Source: Synchiropus splendidus (taxonomy: Eukaryota; Chordata; Actinopteri; Syngnathiformes; Callionymidae). From it: DNA of 64,000 bases. This document shows positions 9,213 through 22,184 of the stretch, piece by piece. The first letter of the stretch is position 1, and each line of letters starts with the position of its first letter. The position numbers were made by a program, and so were the translations under genes. The stretch is taken from assembly GCF_027744825.2 (NCBI RefSeq), contig NW_026527056.1, positions 620,001 to 684,000 of the forward strand, read 5' to 3'. The notes beneath the pieces are model-generated. The model was not told the origin of the DNA. It did no database searches and saw only the letters and a program-made list of their open reading frames with translations.

Positions 9213-11280
9213 GTCTTTCTAGTAGTTGCACATCAAATCTAAACTGTCTGAAGTGTTTTTCCAAAGTTATCAACACTTTTATGTTTGGCGTTCCGAAACC
9301 CACCTTATCTCAGGCTGAAAAGCGTTTTTGTGCATTGTGCCATAACTTTTCAGGGAAGCTTCAGAACATGAAATTTTAACCTCCCACTATAGCAGAAAGG
9401 GTCTTTCTAGTAGTTGCACATCAAATCTAAGCTGTCTGAAGTGTTTTTCAAAAGTTATCAACACTTTTATGTTTGGCGTTCCGAAACCCACCTTATCTCA
9501 GGCTGAAAAGCGTTTTCACGCATTGTGCCATAACTTTTCAGGGAAGCTTCAGAACATGAAATTTTAACCTCCCACTATAGCAGAAAGGGTCTTTCTAGTA
9601 GGTGCACATCAAATCTAAGCTCTCTGAAGTGTTTTTCGAAAGTTATCAACACTTTTATGTTTGGCGTTCCGAAACCCACCTTATCTCAGGCTGAAAAGCG
9701 TTTTTGTGCATTGTGCCATAACTTTTCAGGAAAGCTTCAGAACATGAAATTTTAACCTCCCACTATAGCAGAAAGGGTCTTTCTAGTAGTTGCACATCAA
9801 ATCTAAACTGTCTGAAGTGTTTTTCCAAAGTTATCAACACTTTTATGTTTGGCGTTCCGAAACCCACCTTATCTCAGGCTGAAAAGCGTTTTTACGCATT
9901 GTGCCATAACTTTTCAGGGAAGCTTCAGAACATGAAATTTTAACCTCCCACTATAGCAGAAAGGGTCTTTCTAGTAGTTGCACATCAAATCTAAGCTGTC
10001 TGAAGTGTTTTTCGAAAGTTATCAACACTTTTATGTTTGGCGTTCCGAAACCCACCTTATCTCAGGCTGAAAAGCGTTTTTGTGCATTGTGCCATAACTT
10101 TTCAGGGGAGCTTCAGAACATGAAATTTTAACCTCCCACTATAGCAGAAAGGGTCTTTCTAGTAGTTGCACATCAAATCTAAGCTGTCTGAAGTGTTTTT
10201 CAAAAGTTATCAACACTTTTATGTTTGGCGTTCCGAAACCCACCTTATCTCAGGCTGAAAAGCGTTTTTGTGCATTGTGCCATAACTTTTCAGGAAAGCT
10301 TCATAACATGAAATTTTAACGTCCCACTATAGCAGAAAGGGTCTTTCTAGTAGTTGCACATCAAATCTAAACTGTCTGAAGTGTTTTTCCAAAGTTATCA
10401 ACACTTTTATGTTTGGCGTTCCGAAACCCACCTTATCTCAGGCTGAAAAGCGTTTTTACGCATTGTGCCATAACTTTTCAGGGAAGCTTCAGAACATGAA
10501 ATTTTAACCTCCCACTATAGCAGAAAGGGTCTTTCTAGTAGGTGCACATCAAATCTAAGCTCTCTGAAGTGTTTTTCGAAAGTTATCAACACTTTTATGT
10601 TTGGCGTTCCGAAACCCACCTTATCTCAGGCTGAAAAGCGTTTTTGTGCATTGTGCCATAACTTTTCAGGGAAGCTTCAGAACATGAAATTTTAACCTCC
10701 CACTATAGCAGAAAGGGTCTTTCTAGTAGTTGCACATCAAATCTAAACTGTCTGAAGTGTTTTTCCAAAGTTATTAACACTTTTATGTTTGGCGTTCCGA
10801 AACCCACCTTATCTCAGGCTGAAAAGCGTTTTTGTGCATTGTGCCATAACTTTTCAGGGAAGCTTCAGAACATGAAATTTTAACCTCCCACTATAGCAGA
10901 AAGGGTCTTTCTAGTAGTTGCACATCAAATCTAAACTGTCTGAAGTGTTTTTCCAAAGTTATTAACACTTTTATGTTTGGCGTTCCGAAACCCACCTTAT
11001 CTCAGGCTGAAAAGCGTTTTTGTGCATTGTGCCATAACTTTTCAGGGAAGCTTCAGAACATGAAATTTTAACCTCCCACTATAGCAGAAAGGGTCTTTCT
11101 AGTAGTTGCACATCAAATCTAAACTGTCTGAAGTGTTTTTCCAAAGTTATTAACACTTTTATGTTTGGCGTTCCGAAACCCACCTTATCTCAGGCTGAAA
11201 AGCGTTTTTGTGCATTGTGCCATAACTTTTCAGGGAAGCTTCAGAACATGAAATTTTAACCTCCCACTATAGCAGAAAGG
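9213..11280. repeat. Mixed units between 7-mer copies
   Basis: Order is E, C/B hybrid, A, B, F with T14, C, B, A, D, D, D. The unit at 9401 begins as C (G31, A50) and ends as B (TTTCACG, G143), so it looks recombinant. The triple D run at 10717-11280 is the longest D run I see in the window. Confidence 0.83.
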
Positions 11281-12596
11281 GTCTTTCTAGTAGTTGCACA
11301 TCAAATCTAAACTGTCTGAAGTGTTTTTCCAAAGTTATCAAGACTTTTATGTTTGGCGTTCCGAAACCCACCTTATCTCAGGCTGAAAAGCGTTTTTGTG
11401 CATTGTGCCATAACTTTTCAGGGAAGCTTCAGAACATGAAATTTTAACCTCCCACTATAGCAGAAAGGGTCTTTCTAGTAGTTGCACATCAAATCTAAGC
11501 TGTCTGAAGTGTTTTTCAAAAGTTATCAACACTTTTATGTTTGGCGTTCCGAAACCCACCTTATCTCAGGCTGAAAAGCGTTTTTGTGCATTGTGCCATA
11601 ACTTTTCAGGAAAGCTTCAGAACATGAAATTTTAACCTCCCACTATAGCAGAAAGGGTCTTTCTAGTAGTTGCACATCAAATCTAAACTGTCTGAAGTGT
11701 TTTTCCAAAGTTATCAACACTTTTATGTTTGGCGTTCCGAAACCCACCTTATCTCAGGCTGAAAAGCGTTTTTGTGCATTGTGCCATAACTTTTCAGGGA
11801 AGCTTCAGAACATGAAATTTTAACCTCCCACTATAGCAGAAAGGGTTTTTCTAGTAGTTGCACATCAAATCTAAGCTGTCTGAAGTGTTTTTCAAAAGTT
11901 ATCAACACTTTTATGTTTGGCGTTCCGAAACCCACCTTATCTCAGGCTGAAAAGCGTTTTTGTGCATTGTGCCATAACTTTTCAGGAAAGCTTCAGAACA
12001 TGAAATTTTAACCTCCCACTATAGCAGAAAGGGTCTTTCTAGTAGTTGCACATCAAATCTAAACTGTCTGAAGTGTTTTTCCAAAGTTATCAACACTTTT
12101 ATGTTTGGCTTTCCGAAACCCACCTTATCTCAGGCTGAAAAGCGTTTTTACGCATTGTGCCATAACTTTTCAGGGAAGCTTCAGAACATGAAATTTTAAC
12201 CTCCCACTATAGCAGAAAGGGTCTTTCTAGTAGGTGCACATCAAATCTAAGCTCTCTGAAGTGTTTTTCGAAAGTTATCAACACTTTTATGTTTGGCGTT
12301 CCGAAACCCACCTTATCTCAGGCTGAAAAGCGTTTTTGTGCATTGTGCCATAACTTTTCAGGGAAGCTTCAGAACATGAAATTTTAACCTGCCACTATAG
12401 CAGAAAGGGTCTTTCTAGTAGTTGCACATCAAATCTAAACTGTCTGAAGTGTTTTTCCAAAGTTATTAACACTTTTATGTTTGGCGTTCCAAAACCCACC
12501 TTATCTCAGGCTGAAAAGCGTTTTTGTGCATTGTGCCATAACTTTTCAGGGAAGCTTCAGAACATGAAATTTTAACCTCCCACTATAGCAGAAATG
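11281..12596. repeat. 7-unit HOR E-C-E-C-B-A-D, copy 2
   Basis: It repeats the ordered markers of the 7897 block: GTTTTTCTAG at 11845, GGCTTTCC near 12109, CCTGCCAC near 12390 and GTTCCAAAAC near 12489. A private TCAAGAC lies near 11341. The flanking units differ from those of copy 1, so the shared segment is bounded. Confidence 0.86.
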
Positions 12597-15416
12597 GTCT
12601 TTCTAGTAGGTGCACATCAAATCTAAACTGTCTGAAGTGTTTTTCAAAAGTTATCAACACTTTTATGTTTGGCGTTCCGAAACCCACCATATCTCAGGCT
12701 GAAAAGCGTTTTTACGCATTGTACCATAACTTTTCAGGGAAGCTTCAGAACATGAAATTTTAACCTCCCACTATAGCAGAAAGGGTCTTTCTAGTAGGTG
12801 CACATCAAATCTAAGCTCTCTGAAGTGTTTTTCGAAAGTTATCAACACTTTTATGTTTGGCGTTCTGAAACCCACCTTATCTCAGGCTGAAAAGCGTTTT
12901 TGTGCATTGTGCCATAACTTTTCAGGAAAGCTTCAGAACATGAAATTTTAACCTCCCACTATAGCAGAAAGGGTCTTTCTAGTAGTTGCACATCAAATCT
13001 AAACTGTCTGAAGTGTTTTTCCAAAGTTATCAACACTTTTATCTTTGGCGTTCCGAAACCTACCTTATCTCAGGCTGAAAAGCGTTTTTGTGCATTGTGC
13101 CATAACTTTTCAGGGAAGCTTCAGAACATGAAATTTTAACCTCCCACTATAGCAGAAAGGGTCTTTCTAGTAGTTGCACATCAAATCTAAGCTGTCTGAA
13201 GTGTTTTTCAAAAGTTATCAACACTTTTATGTTTGGCGTTCCGAAACCCACCTTATCTCAGGCTGAAAAGCGTTTTTGTGCATTGTGCCATAACTTTTCA
13301 GGAAAGCTTCAGAACATGAAATTTTAACCTCCCACTATAGCAGAAAGGGTCTTTCTAGTAGTTGCACATCAAATCTAAACTGTCTGAAGTGTTTTTCCAA
13401 AGTTATCAACACTTTTATGTTTGGCGTTCCGAAACCCACCTTATCTCAGGCTGAAAAGCGTTTTTGTGCATTGTGCCATAACTTTTCAGGGAAGCTTCAG
13501 AACATGAAATTTTAACCTCCCACTATAGCAGAAAGGGTCTTTCTATTAGGTGCACATCAAATCTAAGCTGTCTGAAGTGTTTTTCGAAAGTTATCAACAC
13601 TTTTATGTTTGGCGTTCCGAAACCCACCTTATCTCAGGCTGAAAAGCGTTTTTGTGCATTGTGCCATAACTTTTCAGGGAAGCTTCAGAACATGAAATTT
13701 TAACCTCCCACTATAGCAGAAAGGGTCTTTCTAGTAGTTGCACATCAAATCTAAGCTGTCTGAAGTGTTTTTCAAAAGTTATCAACACTTTTATGTTTGG
13801 CGTTCCGAAACCCACCTTATCTCAGGCTGAAAAGCGTTTTTGTGCATTGTGCCATAACTTTTCAGGAAAGCTTCAGAACATGAAATTTTAACCTCCCACT
13901 ATAGCAGAAAGGGTCTTTCTAGTAGTTGCACATCAAATCTAAACTGTCTGAAGTGTTTTTCGAAAGTTATCAACACTTTTATGTTTGGCGTTCCGAAACC
14001 CACCTTATCTCAGGCTGAAAAGCGTTTTTGTGCATTGTGCCATAACTTTTCAGGGAAGCTTCAGAACATGAAATTTTAAACTCCCACTATAGCAGAAAGG
14101 GTCTTTCTAGTAGTTGCACATCAAATCTAAGCTGTCTGAAGTGTTTTTCAAAAGTTATCAACACTTTTATGTTTGGCGTTCCGAAACCCACCTTATCTCA
14201 GGCTGAAAAGCGTTTTTGTGCATTGTGCCATAACTTTTCAGGAAAGCTTCAGAACATGAAATTTTAACCTCCCACTATAGCAGAAAGGGTCTTTCTAGTA
14301 GTTGCACATCAAATCTAAACTGTCTGAAGTGTTTTTCCAAAGTTATCAACACTTTTATGTTTGGCGTTCCGAAACCCACCTTATCTCAGGCTGAAAAGCG
14401 TTTTTACGCATTGTGCCATAACTTTTCAGGGAAGCTTCAGAACATGAAATTTTAACCTCCCACTAAAGCAGAAAGGGTCTTTCTAGTAGGTGCACATCAA
14501 ATCTAAGCTGTCTGAAGTGTTTTTCGAAAGTTATCAACACTTTTGTGTTTGGCGTTCCGAAACCCACCTTATCTCAGGCTGAAAAGCGTTTTTGTGCATT
14601 GTGCCATAACTTTTCAGGGAAGCTTCAGAACATGAAATTTTAACCTCCCACTATAGCAGAAAGGGTCTTTCTAGTAGTTGCACATCAAATCTAAACTGTC
14701 TGAAGTGTTTTTCCAAAGTTATCAACACTTTTATGTTTGGCGTTCCGAAACCCACCTTATCTCAGGCTGAAAAGCGTTTTTGTGCATTGTGCCATAACTT
14801 TTCAGGGAAGCTTCAGAACATGAAATTTTAACCTCCCACTATAGCAGAAAGGGTCTTTCTAGTAGTTGCACATCAAATCTAAGCTGTCTGAAGTGTTTTT
14901 CAAAAGTTATCAACACTTTTATGTTTGGCGTTCCGAAACCCACCTTATCTCAGGCTGAAAAGCGTTTTTGTGCATTGTGCCATAACTTTTCAGGAAAGCT
15001 TCAGAACATGAAATTTTAACCTCCCACTATAGCAGAAAGGGTCTTTCTAGTAGTTGCACATCAAATCTAAACTGTCTGAAGTGTTTTTCCAAAGTTATCA
15101 ACACTTTTATGTTTGGCGTTCCGAAACCCACCTTATCTCAGGCTGAAAAGCGTTTTTACGCATTGTGCCATAACTTTTCAGGGAAGCTTCAGAACATGAA
15201 ATTTTAACCTCCCACTATAGCAGAAAGGGTCTTTCTAGTAGGTGCACATCAAATCTAAGCTCTCTGAAGTGTTTTTCGAAAGTTATCAACACTTTTATGT
15301 TTGGCGTTCCGAAACCCAACTTATCTCAGGCTGAAAAGCGTTTTTGTGCATTGTGCCATAACTTTTCAGGGAAGCTTCAGAACATGAAATTTTAACCTGC
15401 CACTATAGCAGAAAGG
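12597..15416. repeat. Irregular stretch of 15 units
   Basis: The first unit mixes G14 with A31, A50 and AC, and carries ACCATATC. The third is an E variant with TTATCTTT and ACCTACC. Both markers return at 22185-24064, linking the regions. The stretch then runs C-E-F-C-(E with G50)-C-B-F'-E-C-B-A. The F' at 14477 has G69 with C59. Confidence 0.8.
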
Positions 15417-18400
15417 GTCTTTCTAGTAGTTGCACATCAAATCTAAACTGTCTGAAGTGTTTTTCCAAAGTTATTAACACTTTTATGTTTGGCGTTCCGA
15501 AACCCACCTTATCTCAGGCTGAAAAGCGTTTTTGTGCATTGTGCCATAACTTTTCAGGGAAGCTGCAGAACATGAAATTTTAATCTCCCACTATAGCAGA
15601 AAGGGTCTTTCTAGTAGTTGCACATCAAATCTAAACTGTCTGAAGTGTTTTTCCAAAGTTATCAACACTTTTATGTTTGGCGTTCCGAAACCCACCTTAT
15701 CTCAGGCTGAAAAGCGTTTTTACGCATTGTGCCATAACTTTTCAGGGAAGCTTCAGAACATGAAATTTTAACCTCCCACTATAGCAGAAAGGGTCTTTCT
15801 AGTAGGTGCACATCAAATCTAAGCTGTCTGAAGTGTTTTTCGAAAGTTATCAACACTTTTATGTTTGGCGTTCCGAAACCCACCTTATCTCAGGCTGAAA
15901 AGCGTTTTTGTGCATTGTGCCATAACTTTTCAGGGAAGCTTCAGAACATGAAATTTTAACCTCCCACTATAGCAGAAAGGGTCTTTCTAGTAGTTGCACA
16001 TCAAATCTAAGCTGTCTGAAGTGTTTTTCAAAAGTTATCAACACTTTTATGTTTGGCGTTCCGAAACCCACCTTATCTCAGGCTGAAAAGCGTTTTTGTG
16101 CATTGTGCCATAACTTTTCAGGAAAGCTTCAGAACATGAAATTTTAACCTCCCACTATAGCAGAAAGGGTCTTTCTAGTAGTTGCACATCAAATCTAAAC
16201 TGTCTGAAGTGTTTTTCGAAAGTTATTAACACTTTTGTGTTTGGCGTTCCGAAACCCACCTTATCTCAGGCTGAAAAGCGTTTTTGTGCATTGTGCCATA
16301 ACTTTTCAGGGAAGCTTCAGAACATGAAATTTTAACCTCCCACTATAGCAGAAAGGGTCTTTCTAGTAGTTGCACATCAAATCTAAGCTCTCTGAAGTGT
16401 TTTTCGAAAGTTATCAACACTTTTATGTTTGGCGTTCCGAAACCCACCTTATCTCAGGCTGAAAAGCGTTTTTGTGCATTGTGCCATAACTTTTCAGGGA
16501 AGCTTCAGAACATGAAATTTTAACCTGCCACTATAGCAGAAAGGGTCTTTCTAGTAGTTGCACATCAAATCTAAACTGTCTGAAGTGTTTTTCCAAAGTT
16601 ATTAACACTTTTATGTTTGGCGTTCCGAAACCCACCTTATCTCAGGCTGAAAAGCGTTTTTGTGCATTGTGCCATAACTTTTCAGGGAAGCTTCAGAACA
16701 TGAAATTTTAACCTCCCACTATAGCAGAAAGGGTCTTTCTAGTAGTTGCACATCAAATCTAAACTGTCTGAAGTGTTTTTCCAAAGTTATCAACACTTTT
16801 ATGTTTGGCGTTCCGAAACCCACCTTATCTCAGGCTGAAAAGCGTTTTTAAGCATTGTGCCATAACTTTTCAGGGAAGCTTCAGAACATGAAATTTTAAC
16901 CTGCCACTATAGCAGAAAGGGTCTTTCTAGTAGTTGCACATCAAATCTAAACTGTCTGAAGTGTTTTTCCAAAGTTATTAACACTTTTATGTTTGGCGTT
17001 CCGAAACCCACCTTATCTCAGGCTGAAAAGCGTTTTTGTGCATTGTGCCATAACTTTTCAGGGAAGCTTCAGAACATGAAATTTTAACCTCCCACTATAG
17101 CAGAAAGGGTCTTTCTAGTAGTTGCACATCAAATCTAAACTGTCTGAAGTGTTTTTCCAAAGTTATCAACACTTTTATGTTTGGCGTTCCGAAACCCACC
17201 TTATCTCAGGCTGAAAAGCGTTTTTACGCATTGTGCCATAACTTTTCAGGGAAGCTTCAGAACATGAAATTTTAACCTCCCACTATAGCAGAAAGGGTCT
17301 TTCTAGTAGGTGCACATCAAATCTAAGCTGTCTGAAGTGTTTTTCGAAAGTTATCAACACTTTTATGTTTGGCGTTCCGAAACCCACCTTATCTCAGGCT
17401 GAAAAGCGTTTTTGTGCATTGTGCCATAACTTTTCAGGGAAGCTTCAGAACATGAAATTTTAACCTCCCACTATAGCAGAAAGGGTCTTTCTAGTAGTTG
17501 CACATCAAATCTAAGCTGTCTGAAGTGTTTTTCAAAAGTTATCAACACTTTTATGTTTGGCGTTCCGAAACCCACCTTATCTCAGGCTGAAAAGCGTTTT
17601 TGTGCATTGTGCCATAACTTTTCAGGAAAGCTTCAGAACATGAAATTTTAACCTCCCACTATAGCAGAAAGGGTCTTTCTAGTAGTTGCACATCAAATCT
17701 AAACTGTCTGAAGTGTTTTTCGAAAGTTATTAACACTTTTGTGTTTGGCGTTCCGAAACCCACCTTATCTCAGGCTGAAAAGCGTTTTTGTGCATTGTGC
17801 CATAACTTTTCAGGGAAGCTTCAGAACATGAAATTTTAACCTCCCACTATAGCAGAAAGGGTCTTTCTAGTAGTTGCACATCAAATCTAAGCTCTCTGAA
17901 GTGTTTTTCGAAAGTTATCAACACTTTTATGTTTGGCGTTCCGAAACCCACCTTATCTCAGGCTGAAAAGCGTTTTTGTGCATTGTGCCATAACTTTTCA
18001 GGGAAGCTTCAGAACATGAAATTTTAACCTGCCACTATAGCAGAAAGGGTCTTTCTAGTAGTTGCACATCAAATCTAAACTGTCTGAAGTGTTTTTCCAA
18101 AGTTATTAACACTTTTATGTTTGGCGTTCCGAAACCCACCTTATCTCAGGCTGAAAAGCGTTTTTGTGCATTGTGCCATAACTTTTCAGGGAAGCTTCAG
18201 AACATGAAATTTTAACCTCCCACTATAGCAGAAAGGGTCTTTCTAGTAGTTGCACATCAAATCTAAACTGTCTGAAGTGTTTTTCCAAAGTTATCAACAC
18301 TTTTATGTTTGGCGTTCCGAAACCCACCTTATCTCAGGCTGAAAAGCGTTTTTACGCATTGTGCCATAACTTTTCAGGGAAGCTTCAGAACATGAAATTT

Positions 18401-18424
18401 TAACCTCCCACTATAGCAGAAAGG
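15417..18424. repeat. 8-unit HOR D-B-F-C-D'-A-D-B x2
   Basis: Two 1504-bp copies lie in tandem (15417-16920 and 16921-18424). Diagnostic members are D' (A31, G50, T59 and G69) at 16169 and 17673, and an A unit that unusually has T14 and ends CCTGCCAC at 16357 and 17861. The last B of copy 1 is altered (TTTTTAAGC near 16851, with G171). The next two units (F-C, 18425-18800) begin a third partial copy. Confidence 0.87.
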
Positions 18425-18800
18425 GTCTTTCTAGTAGGTGCACATCAAATCTAAGCTGTCTGAAGTGTTTTTCGAAAGTTATCAACACTTTTATGTTTGG
18501 CGTTCCGAAACCCACCTTATCTCAGGCTGAAAAGCGTTTTTGTGCATTGTGCCATAACTTTTCAGGGAAGCTTCAGAACATGAAATTTTAACCTCCCACT
18601 ATAGCAGAAAGGGTCTTTCTAGTAGTTGCACATCAAATCTAAGCTGTCTGAAGTGTTTTTCAAAAGTTATCAACACTTTTATGTTTGGCGTTCCGAAACC
18701 CACCTTATCTCAGGCTGAAAAGCGTTTTTGTGCATTGTGCCATAACTTTTCAGGAAAGCTTCAGAACATGAAATTTTAACCTCCCACTATAGCAGAAAGG
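18425..18800. repeat. F-C pair joining two octamer families
   Basis: These two units continue the preceding octamer in phase (its third and fourth members) and then give way to the B-F'-C-B octamer. The junction therefore falls at or near 18801, where the B unit carries TTGCACTTC. Confidence 0.75.
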
Positions 18801-21800
18801 GTCTTTCTAGTAGTTGCACTTCAAATCTAAACTGTCTGAAGTGTTTTTCCAAAGTTATCAACACTTTTATGTTTGGCGTTCCGAAACCCACCTTATCTCA
18901 GGCTGAAAAGCGTTTTTACGCATTGTGCCATAACTTTTCAGGGAAGCTTCAGAACATGAAATTTTAACCTCCCACTATAGCAGAAAGGGTCTTTCTAGTA
19001 GGTGCACATCAAATCTAAGCTGTCTGAAGTGTTTTTCGAAAGTTATTAACACTTTTGTGTTTGGCGTTCCGAAACCCACCTTATCTCAGGCTGAAAAGCG
19101 TTTTTGTGCATTGTGCCATAACTTTTCAGGGAAGCTTCAGAACATGAAATTTTAACCTCCCACTATAGCAGAAAGGGTCTTTCTAGTAGTTGCACATCAA
19201 ATCTAAGCTGTCTGAAGTGTTTTTCAAAAGTTATCAACACTTTTATGTTTGGCGTTCCGAAACCCACCTTATCTCAGGCTGAAAAGCGTTTTTGTGCATT
19301 GTGCCATAACTTTTCAGGAAAGCTTCAGAACATGAAATTTTAACCTCCCACTATAGCAGAAAGGGTCTTTCTAGTAGTTGCACATCAAATCTAAACTGTC
19401 TGAAGTGTTTTTCCAAAGTTATCAACACTTTTATGTTTGGCGTTCCGAAACCCACCTTATCTCAGGCTGAAAAGCGTTTTTACGCATTGTGCCATAACTT
19501 TTCAGGGAAGCTTCAGAACATGAAATTTTAACCTCCCACTATAGCAGAAAGGGTCTTTCTAGTAGGTGCACATCAAATCTAAGCTCTCTGAAGTGTTTTT
19601 CGAAAGTTATCAACACTTTTATGTTTGGCGTTCCGAAACCCACCTTATCTCAGGCTGAAAAGCGTTTTTGTGCATTGTGCCATAACTTTTCAGGGAAGCT
19701 TCAGAACATGAAATTTTAACCTCCCACTATAGCAGAAAGGGTCTTTCTAGTAGTTGCACATCAAATCTAAACTGTCTGAAGTGTTTTTCCAAAGTTATTA
19801 ACACTTTTATGTTTGGCGTTCCGAAACCCACCTTATCTCAGGCTGAAAAGCGTTTTTGTGCATTGTGCCATAACTTTTCAGGGAAGCTTCAGAACATGAA
19901 ATTTTAACCTCCCACTATAGCAGAAAGGGTCTTTCTAGTAGTTGCACATCAAATCTAAACTGTCTGAAGTGTTTTTCCAAAGTTATCAACACTTTTATGT
20001 TTGGCGTTCCGAAACCCACCTTATCTCAGGCTGAAAAGCGTTTTTGTGCATTGTGCCATAACTTTTCAGGGAAGCTTCAGAACATGAAATTTTAACCTCC
20101 CACTATAGCAGAATGGGTCTTTCTAGTAGTTGCACATCAAATCTAAGCTGTCTGAAGTGTTTTTCAAAAGTTATCAACACTTTTATGTTTGGCGTTCCGA
20201 AACCCACCTTATCTCAGGCTGAAAAGCGTTTTTGTGCATTGTGCCATAACTTTTCAGGAAAGCTTCAGAACATGAAATTTTAACCTCCCACTATAGCAGA
20301 AAGGGTCTTTCTAGTAGTTGCACATCAAATCTAAACTGTCTGAAGTGTTTTTCCAAAGTTATCAACACTTTTATGTTTGGCGTTCCGAAACCCACCTTAT
20401 CTCAGGCTGAAAAGCGTTTTTACGCATTGTGCCATAACTTTTCAGGGAAGCTTCAGAACATGAAATTTTAACCTCCCACTATAGCAGAAAGGGTCTTTCA
20501 AGTAGGTGCACATCAAATCTAAGCTGTCTGAAGTGTTTTTCGAAAGTTATTAACACTTTTGTGTTTGGCGTTCCGAAACCCACCTTATCTCAGGCTGAAA
20601 AGCGTTTTTGTGCATTGTGCCATAACTTTTCAGGGAAGCTTCAGAACATGAAATTTTAACCTCCCACTATAGCAGAAAGGGTCTTTCTAGTAGTTGCACA
20701 TCAAATCTAAGCTGTCTGAAGTGTTTTTCAAAAGTTATCAACACTTTTATGTTTGGCGTTCCGAAACCCACCTTATCTCAGGCTGAAAAGCGTTTTTGTG
20801 CATTGTGCCATAACTTTTCAGGAAAGCTTCAGAACATGAAATTTTAACCTCCCACTATAGCAGAAAGGGTCTTTCTAGTAGTTGCACATCAAATCTAAAC
20901 TGTCTGAAGTGTTTTTCCAAAGTTATCAACACTTTTATGTTTGGCGTTCCGAAACCCACCTTATCTCAGGCTGAAAAGCGTTTTTACGCATTGTGCCATA
21001 ACTTTTCAGGGAAGCTTCAGAACATGAAATTTTAACCTCCCACTATAGCAGAAAGGGTCTTTCTAGTAGGTGCACATCAAATCTAAGCTCTCTGAAGTGT
21101 TTTTCGAAAGTTATCAACACTTTTATGTTTGGCGTTCCGAAACCCACCTTATCTCAGGCTGAAAAGCGTTTTTGTGCATTGTGCCATAACTTTTCAGGGA
21201 AGCTTCAGAACAAGAAATTTTAACCTCCCACTATAGCAGAAAGGGTCTTTCTAGTAGTTGCACATCAAATCTAAACTGTCTGAAGTGTTTTTCCAAAGTT
21301 ATTAACACTTTTATGTTTGGCGTTCCGAAACCCACCTTATCTCAGGCTGAAAAGCGTTTTTGTGCATTGTGCCATAACTTTTCAGGGAAGCTTCAGAACA
21401 TGAAATTTTAACCTCCCACTATAGCAGAAAGGGTCTTTCTAGTAGTTGCACATCAAATCTAAACTGTCTGAAGTGTTTTTCCAAAGTTATCAACACTTTT
21501 ATGTTTGGCGTTCCGAAACCCACCTTATCTCAGGCTGAAAAGCGTTTTTGTGCATTGTGCCATAACTTTTCAGGGAAGCTTCAGAACATGAAATTTTAAC
21601 CTCCCACTATAGCAGAAAGGGTCTTTCTAGTAGTTGCACATCAAATCTAAGCTGTCTGAAGTGTTTTTCAAAAGTTATCAACACTTTTATGTTTGGCGTT
21701 CCGAAACCCACCTTATCTCAGGCTGAAAAGCGTTTTTGTGCATTGTGCCATAACTTTTCAGGAAAGCTTCAGAACATGAAATTTTAACCTCCCACTATAG

Positions 21801-21808
21801 CAGAAAGG
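18801..21808. repeat. 8-unit HOR B-F'-C-B-A-D-E-C x2
   Basis: Two 1504-bp copies lie in tandem (18801-20304 and 20305-21808). F' (G14, G31, G50, T59, G69) at 18989 and 20493 marks each copy. The core C-B-A-D-E pentamer is contained within it. Private changes include GAATGG near 20114, TTTCAAG near 20500 and ACAAGAAAT near 21212. Confidence 0.88.
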
Positions 21809-22184
21809 GTCTTTCTAGTAGTTGCACATCAAATCTAAACTGTCTGAAGTGTTTTTCCAAAGTTATCAACACTTTTATGTTTGGCGTTCCGAAACCCACC
21901 TTATCTCAGGCTGAAAAGCGTTTTTGTGCATTGTGCCATAACTTTTCAGGAAAGCTTCAGAACATGAAATTTTAACCTCCCACTATAGCAGAAAGGGTCT
22001 TTCTAGTAGTTGCACATCAAATCTAAGCTGTCTGAAGTGTTTTTCAAAAGTTATCAACACTTTTATGTTTGGCGTTCCGAAACCCACCTTATCTCAGGCT
22101 GAAAAGCGTTTTTGTGCATTGTGCCATAACTTTTCAGGAAAGCTTCAGAACATGAAATTTTAACCTCCCACTATAGCAGAAAGG
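21809..22184. repeat. E-C pair
   Basis: An E with A143 and a standard C separate the octamer pair from the hexamer block. There is nothing else in this stretch. Confidence 0.8.
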
